From positions 1,116,001 to 1,180,000 of the forward strand of contig NIOB01000001.1 in NCBI GenBank assembly GCA_002189105.1: a DNA stretch of 64,000 nt. Reading direction: 5' to 3'. Below the pieces are notes generated by a model. It was not told the DNA's origin and made no database searches. It saw only the letters and a program-made list of their open reading frames with translations. Of the stretch, positions 59,493 to 64,000 are shown piece after piece. Source of the stretch: Saccharibacillus soli (GTDB lineage Bacteria; Bacillota; Bacilli; Paenibacillales; Paenibacillaceae). Every line of letters begins with the position of its first letter. Position 1 is the stretch's first letter. The position numbers and the translations under genes were made by a program.

Positions 59493-60050
59493 ATGAATGA
59501 GGCGTTAAGCCGTGAGGAGGCCAGGCGTTTATTCGAACATCATTCCAAGCCGATCTTCGGTATATTGCTTGCGTTGACCAAATCGAAGACGCTCGCAGAC
59601 GATCTGACGCAGGAGACGTTCATCCGTGCCTTCGATAAATACGCCCAGTATCGCGGGGAAGAAGGAGATGATCGGGCATTTCGTCCCTGGCTGGCGCGTA
59701 TTGCCGTTAATCTGGCACGCAGCCATTACCGCAAACTCAATTGGCAGACCCTATTTGGACAGGTGCCAGACCGGGTGACAGATCTTACGGCTGAAGCGAT
59801 CGTTCTGATGAGCGAACGGCAGCAGGAACTCTGGCAGGCGGTCTGCCGCCTCCCCCATAAGAGCAGAGAGGTGATCCTGCTGCATTATTATGCGGAGATT
59901 CCACTTCAGGAAGCTGCGGAGACCTTGAACATTCCGCTAGGCACCTGCAAATCCAGACTATCGGCGGGGTTAGCCAAGCTGAGGGTGAATCCGGATCTGC
60001 TGGCCTATCACAGATCGGGCTATGTCAAAGGCAAGGAGGAACTGCGATGA
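59493..60050 (+). CDS. ECF-type RNA polymerase sigma factor
   Basis: A 185-residue sigma-70 family factor with region 2 (LADDLTQETFIRAFDKYAQY) and region 4 (LPHKSREVILLHYYAEIPLQEAAETLNIPLGTCKSRL). There is no region 1.1 or 3. AAAAGGAGG precedes the ATG. Its stop overlaps the next gene by 4 bases; that gene codes for its probable anti-sigma factor. Confidence 0.9.
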   Translation: MNEALSREEARRLFEHHSKPIFGILLALTKSKTLADDLTQETFIRAFDKYAQYRGEEGDDRAFRPWLARIAVNLARSHYRKLNWQTLFGQVPDRVTDLTAEAIVLMSERQQELWQAVCRLPHKSREVILLHYYAEIPLQEAAETLNIPLGTCKSRLSAGLAKLRVNPDLLAYHRSGYVKGKEELR

Positions 60051-61495
60051 CGAGCGAAAATAAAAGCACTCAACGTGAAGCCACGGCACAGAACCTGGCG
60101 CAGCGATTGAAGCAGGAAGCCCCGAAATCTATTCATCAGCTGAGACCTGGTGTTTCATTTGAATCCATATGGGAGGGAGAAATTAAAGAGATGCGTCCCG
60201 TCAAAGTTTCCAAGTCAACAAGTCAGATGAGAAGAGTCATCGCCGCTGCTGTTGTTCTAGTATTGGCTACCGCAGCGATCCTGGGCGCTCGTCTGCTTGA
60301 ATCGTCCAAGCCGATGCCCGCCGCGCCAGATGTATCAGGGATTCATTTCCGGGAATTAGATGATATTTATGCGTCAGGAAAGCCAAGACAGGTGATAGAT
60401 GAGCAACTTGACAAACTATCTACTCCACTAAATATCGTGGTTGAAGATCAAGGTATTACATTGACCCTTGTTAAAGCCTACTATGATGGGGGACAGTTGA
60501 TGATTGATTATGTTGTGGACGACCAAAGCGGTGGACCCGAATTAAATCCAGATAACGCTTCGTTCAATTATGAGTTGAAAATTCCTGAGAAGGTAGACAC
60601 GCAGGCACAGGGTTCGAGACGCTCTAAGACTTTCTTGACTCCTCATCGGTTCGCAGGAACAATTGTACAAAGATTCGATGCCTATGATAGACCAACGAAT
60701 CTGCAAGTCAATCTAAAAGTGAGCCGACTGGCTACCAAAAATGGGAAGTGGGAAGCGAACATCGACCTCTCCTCAGCCAAGATAGATCAGCTGACTTCGA
60801 CCTTTTATCCGGGAACGACATTCACTTATAAAGGGAGTGAGTTTAACGTGACTGAAGTTTCTGCCGGGCCTACTTACAGCTTGATTCGCATGGATCAAAA
60901 ACTTTCAGGAGACATTTCTGCACAAGGTATCATGTATTATGATGACCAAGATACCCGTTTTTCCACGCAGTGGATGACGGGAGATGGCTCAGAAAAAGGA
61001 GTGGTCAAATGGAGTGAGACTGTTGATCCTTTCAAATCGATTAATCCCAAACCCTCCTCACTAAGATTGCGAATCTTCGATTCCCAAATCATGAGCGATG
61101 CCAATACAGGGACAGCGACTCAACCTTTCGATGGTAAGACGCCAGTCACTTTGAAAGGCTTCGACGGGCAAACGATGACGCTAACGAATATTGATTTCCA
61201 GAAGGATCGCACAGTAGTTCAACTGAAATACAGCGATCGGGACGTCCAGAATTGGTTCCCGTATTTCAACTCTTCCAATAAGGAGGATGGGTATTCGGCT
61301 TATTATCCTCCGCAGCGGATCTCGCAGGACGAGCTATTATTTGAAGCGATCTTCCCACCCATGAATCCGGATGAGTTAACCGAATTTGCCGCAACTACGT
61401 CCAAAGAAAGTGAAGCTCAATCCGTGGACATCCCGCTCGATTGGAATACTGCTGTAAAAGGAAGACCGGCTGCAAAACCCTCCGTCTCCAAATAA
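60047..61495 (+). CDS. Membrane-anchored DUF4179-type anti-sigma protein
   Basis: A 482-residue protein. A cytoplasmic N-terminus of about 60 residues (the probable sigma-binding part), one membrane helix (IAAAVVLVLATAAILGA, about residues 66-83), and a long extracytoplasmic beta-rich region resembling DUF4179 followed by a DUF5643-like domain. It lacks the HxxxCxxC zinc site of ZAS anti-sigma factors. Its 4-base overlap with the sigma factor gene shows translational coupling, the usual sign of a sigma/anti-sigma pair that senses an envelope signal. Confidence 0.85.
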   Translation: MTSENKSTQREATAQNLAQRLKQEAPKSIHQLRPGVSFESIWEGEIKEMRPVKVSKSTSQMRRVIAAAVVLVLATAAILGARLLESSKPMPAAPDVSGIHFRELDDIYASGKPRQVIDEQLDKLSTPLNIVVEDQGITLTLVKAYYDGGQLMIDYVVDDQSGGPELNPDNASFNYELKIPEKVDTQAQGSRRSKTFLTPHRFAGTIVQRFDAYDRPTNLQVNLKVSRLATKNGKWEANIDLSSAKIDQLTSTFYPGTTFTYKGSEFNVTEVSAGPTYSLIRMDQKLSGDISAQGIMYYDDQDTRFSTQWMTGDGSEKGVVKWSETVDPFKSINPKPSSLRLRIFDSQIMSDANTGTATQPFDGKTPVTLKGFDGQTMTLTNIDFQKDRTVVQLKYSDRDVQNWFPYFNSSNKEDGYSAYYPPQRISQDELLFEAIFPPMNPDELTEFAATTSKESEAQSVDIPLDWNTAVKGRPAAKPSVSK

Positions 61496-61502
61496 CACAT
61501 CA

Positions 61503-61533
61503 TAAAGAGCCGCTCCATACGAGCGGCTCTTTA
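61503..61533. terminator. Bidirectional intrinsic terminator
   Basis: AAAGAGCCGCT pairs with AGCGGCTCTTT around CCATACG. It lies between the converging anti-sigma and esterase genes. Confidence 0.9.
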
Positions 61534-61572
61534 TTGGTTTTTCCTCATTCATTATATTTTCCGAAAAGGCGT

Positions 61573-62520
61573 TCAGCCCTTCAACCACGCGTTAGCCAGC
61601 AGCATCGCGCCCTTTTTGGCATTAGTCTCAGCCAGAGCGTTCAGCATCACAAAGTCATGAATGATGCCCTGGAAGCGTGCTGCCGTAACCGGGACGCCGG
61701 CTTCGCGCAGCTTGTTGGCGTACGCTTCGCCTTCGTCGCGCAGAACGTCCGCTTCGCCGGTAATGACCAGCGCCTCGGGCAGCCCCTTGAGCTGTTCGAT
61801 GGTCGCTCTTAGTGGGGAAGCCGTAATCTGGTCACGTTCCGCTGGATCGGTCGTGTACTGATCCCAGAACCACTTCATGCCTTCCTTCATCAGGAAGTAG
61901 CCTTCCGCGAATTGGTTGTACGATTCGGTCTCAAACGAAGCGTCTGTGACCGGATAGAACAGCAGCTGCTTGGCAATCTTGGGGCCGCTGCGCTCTTTGG
62001 CCATCAGGGTGATCGCGGCGGTCATGTTGCCGCCTACGCTGTCTCCGCCCACATAGAGCTTTGACAGGTCGAAGCCCTGCTGCTCGCCTTCCGAAGCGAT
62101 CCATTCCAGCGCAGCATAGATTTCCTCGATCGCAACAGGATATTTGTTTTCCGGGGAGAGGCTGTACTCTGGGAAAACGACTGCAACTTCAGCGCCGACC
62201 GCAAGTTCACGAATGAGGCGGTCATGCGTATGGGCATTACCGAATACCCAGCCTGCGCCATGAATGTAGAGCAGGACGGGAAGCGTGCCGGAAGCACCTT
62301 TTGGCCGCACAATACGAAGCGTCACTTCGCCCTTGGGACCACCTTTGATCGTCTTGTCTTCCAGATCAACGTCCGGTTTATCGATCTCTCCGGATTGAAC
62401 CTCATTGACTGTCTCACGGCCTTTCTCAGGTCCAAGGTTGAAGAGGAACGGAGGTTTGGCGTTGTCATCGGCGAATTTCTGGGCAGCAGGTTCGAGAACG
62501 GGTTTCTTGGCATCTGTCAT
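61573..62520 (-). CDS. Alpha/beta-hydrolase esterase, hormone-sensitive lipase family
   Basis: A 315-residue esterase of bacterial family IV. The oxyanion motif HGAGWVFGN (HGGG variant with Ala), the nucleophile Ser in GDSVGGN (standard form GDSAGGN), Asp in TGEADVLRDEG and His in GIIHDFV are all visible. It should hydrolyse short-chain esters. No signal peptide is present. AAAGGAG precedes the ATG. The gene is a single unit. Confidence 0.88.
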   Translation of the reverse strand: MTDAKKPVLEPAAQKFADDNAKPPFLFNLGPEKGRETVNEVQSGEIDKPDVDLEDKTIKGGPKGEVTLRIVRPKGASGTLPVLLYIHGAGWVFGNAHTHDRLIRELAVGAEVAVVFPEYSLSPENKYPVAIEEIYAALEWIASEGEQQGFDLSKLYVGGDSVGGNMTAAITLMAKERSGPKIAKQLLFYPVTDASFETESYNQFAEGYFLMKEGMKWFWDQYTTDPAERDQITASPLRATIEQLKGLPEALVITGEADVLRDEGEAYANKLREAGVPVTAARFQGIIHDFVMLNALAETNAKKGAMLLANAWLKG

Positions 62521-62707
62521 GGATCAAAACTCCTTTCGGGTGCATGTACATACACCTCAGCAGATTGGCGATACCGGACTTCCATGCAATCAATAGAGCG
62601 GCAAGTCTATGTAGTCTGGTTAAAAAGCCTACGTCAACTATATACCGCAACATTTAATTGGATGAAACATAATTCCAAGGATGCCCGTCCTCCGATCATA
62701 CCTGATG

Positions 62708-64000
62708 TTAAGGCTTCAAAGCAGCCGGACGTTTGACCGCGACCAGCTTGCCTTCTGCCTGAACAATTACCATTCCACCTGCAAGCAGCGTCTGCCCGTA
62801 CACACGGCCCCCGACATGGACAGATCCCAGCGTGCTGCCTGTCGCAATATCCACCAGATAGAAGTTGCCATCGCTCAGCCCTACGTAGGCGCCAGTGCCG
62901 ATTAGATCCATACGAGATACCGGATTTTCAGGCATGGTGTAGGTTCGCGTCATTTTGCCATCGAAACGTACCGCCTGCAATTCAAGTCCGTTTTGCACGA
63001 AAAATCGATTCATATAAGGGCCTGCCAGGAAAGTTCCCCGGTCTTCATAGGTTACGGGCTTTTGCTTGGCTGGGTCTTCGTCGAGCTTGTAGCGATACAA
63101 CGCGGAAGAATAACCTTCAAGCGAATCTTTTGGATACTTTTTCATCGAGATATAGACGTAATCGCCACTGATTAGAAGTTCCTCCGCTCGTTGGGACAGG
63201 CCATCCAGCACCGTAACGTATTCATGGGAAGACGTAATTTTGCCTGTTTTGATATTCACTTGATCCAGCCGCGCGGCATATTGAGAATCGATCATCGGAA
63301 AGTCATCACGCAGATAGAGATGCCCCTTGCGAACGTCCAGCAATCTGCCATGGCTGCCGCCAAGTGACCATAATAGCTTGCCAGTCTTGGGATCATGTCC
63401 ATAATAAGTATTCACGGTCAAGGCTCCGCTCACGACAGCAGAACTCACCAGCACGCCATCATATATTCCCCACACATCAGCTGGAAAAACACTATCCGTC
63501 TTCTGCTTCCAGAGCAGCTTGCCGCTGCCTGGCTGATAGGCCTGGAACGTTTCGGGACCCCCGACATACAAAGTCCCATTGGCTAACGCAACGGAAGCTT
63601 GGCTGTTTTCGGGATTAATTCCAGTTTTCGCTTTCCACAGCGTTTTACCAGTCTTGGCGTTTAAGCCGATCAACTGTCCCTTAGGATCTACAAAATACAG
63701 CGCATTTTCGCCTACGGTTAGCTCGGAAGCGGCGGTGTAGGAAGCTTTCCATTGTTCACGTCCGGTCGCTGGATTGATGGCATGCAGCTTGCCTTTGACC
63801 GAATAGACGACCAGATTACCGGAGGCGACAGCAGGGGAATTGTCCGTTTGAAGCGTCCAGGCGGGCTTGAGCGACTTGACCTCATCATTTTTTGCGGAAG
63901 AGATCCAGGGATTGCTGTATGAAGTGACAGGGGAGGCCGAAGCGGCGGGTAGCAGCGATAAGGTTAAACTTGTGGCGAGCAGTAGGGCAGCAGATGATTT
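62708..64000 (-). CDS. Secreted PQQ-like beta-propeller repeat protein (partial at right edge)
   Basis: The reading frame is open to the right edge, so the start codon lies outside; what looks like an internal TTG start at 63673 is not the true one. The visible 430 residues begin inside a signal peptide (hydrophobic ALLLATSLTLSLLP, then cleavage near ASA-SP) and continue through PQQ-like blades (NPATGREQWKA, NAKTGKTLWKA, DPKTGKLLWSLG, NIKTGKITSS). It is a relative of the protein at 51109, with the same export signal and repeat type. No catalytic signature is visible. A role as surface scaffold or ligand binder is inference. Confidence 0.8.
   Translation of the reverse strand, partial: KSSAALLLATSLTLSLLPAASASPVTSYSNPWISSAKNDEVKSLKPAWTLQTDNSPAVASGNLVVYSVKGKLHAINPATGREQWKASYTAASELTVGENALYFVDPKGQLIGLNAKTGKTLWKAKTGINPENSQASVALANGTLYVGGPETFQAYQPGSGKLLWKQKTDSVFPADVWGIYDGVLVSSAVVSGALTVNTYYGHDPKTGKLLWSLGGSHGRLLDVRKGHLYLRDDFPMIDSQYAARLDQVNIKTGKITSSHEYVTVLDGLSQRAEELLISGDYVYISMKKYPKDSLEGYSSALYRYKLDEDPAKQKPVTYEDRGTFLAGPYMNRFFVQNGLELQAVRFDGKMTRTYTMPENPVSRMDLIGTGAYVGLSDGNFYLVDIATGSTLGSVHVGGRVYGQTLLAGGMVIVQAEGKLVAVKRPAALKP

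Noticed and set aside
1-64000. CRISPR arrays, rRNA, tRNA, prophage and insertion sequences
   Set aside because: Looked for regularly spaced repeats, transposase or integrase genes other than xerS, phage structural genes and tRNA folds; none seen.

Overview
The window looks like chromosomal DNA from a low-to-mid-GC, endospore-former-type Firmicute of the Paenibacillaceae (Paenibacillus or Saccharibacillus-like). The support is consensus sigma-A promoters, strong AAGGAGG ribosome binding sites, a T-box leader before trpS, a second YidC-type insertase, XerS, a DUF4179-type anti-sigma protein and family-level protein similarity. I see no rRNA, tRNA, CRISPR array, prophage or insertion sequence. 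Species assignment is inference.

Layout. 1-6.4 kb: end of a membrane protein gene, xerS, small enzymes, an AI-2E-type permease, and a TetR/ketopantoate-reductase-like divergent pair. 6.4-8.7 kb: agmatine to putrescine pair aguA-aguB. 8.7-12.5 kb: a large orphan histidine kinase, then a lone yidC preceded by an overlapping leader ORF whose architecture resembles the MifM/YidC2 arrest-peptide switch. 12.7-15.5 kb: fused TrpE(G) anthranilate synthase with a leader ORF. 15.5-19.6 kb: metal-resistance locus (CDF exporter, ArsR-type sensor, CadA ATPase) with shared operator-like sequences. 19.9-22.6 kb: three-gene operon of a zinc-finger membrane protein, a divergent Lgt-like protein and a Tes/MJ0619-like radical SAM enzyme. 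22.7-35.5 kb: MFS/SgrR-like pair, nucleoside hydrolase, an esterase-acetyltransferase fusion, NUDIX, regulators, an APH-fold probable pseudokinase and a Fur-controlled siderophore-binding lipoprotein.

35.5-50.9 kb: TrxR-like oxidoreductase, two copies of a covarying structured RNA element, a large TerD-domain protein, DinB, HAD phosphatases, AKR-PdxH pair, AraC/SDR divergent pair, a chemoreceptor and a 3-hydroxyacyl-CoA dehydrogenase-like gene. 51.1-57.9 kb: a secreted beta-propeller and a tightly overlapping six-gene acyl-chain operon (acyl-CoA ligase, thiolase lacking its second catalytic Cys, two hotdog proteins, ketoreductase, FabK/NMO-like flavoprotein). 57.9-64 kb: T-box-controlled trpS, an ECF sigma/anti-sigma pair with a candidate autoregulatory promoter, an HSL-type esterase, and a second secreted beta-propeller running off the right edge.

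The observations most worth a second look are the putative translation-arrest leader of yidC, the paired RNA elements at 36.8 and 37.5 kb, the Lgt-like/Tes-like operon, and the acyl-elongation operon with an altered thiolase. A recurring palindrome (TTTACATAAT...ATTAT) marks several intergenic regions from 50 to 59 kb.
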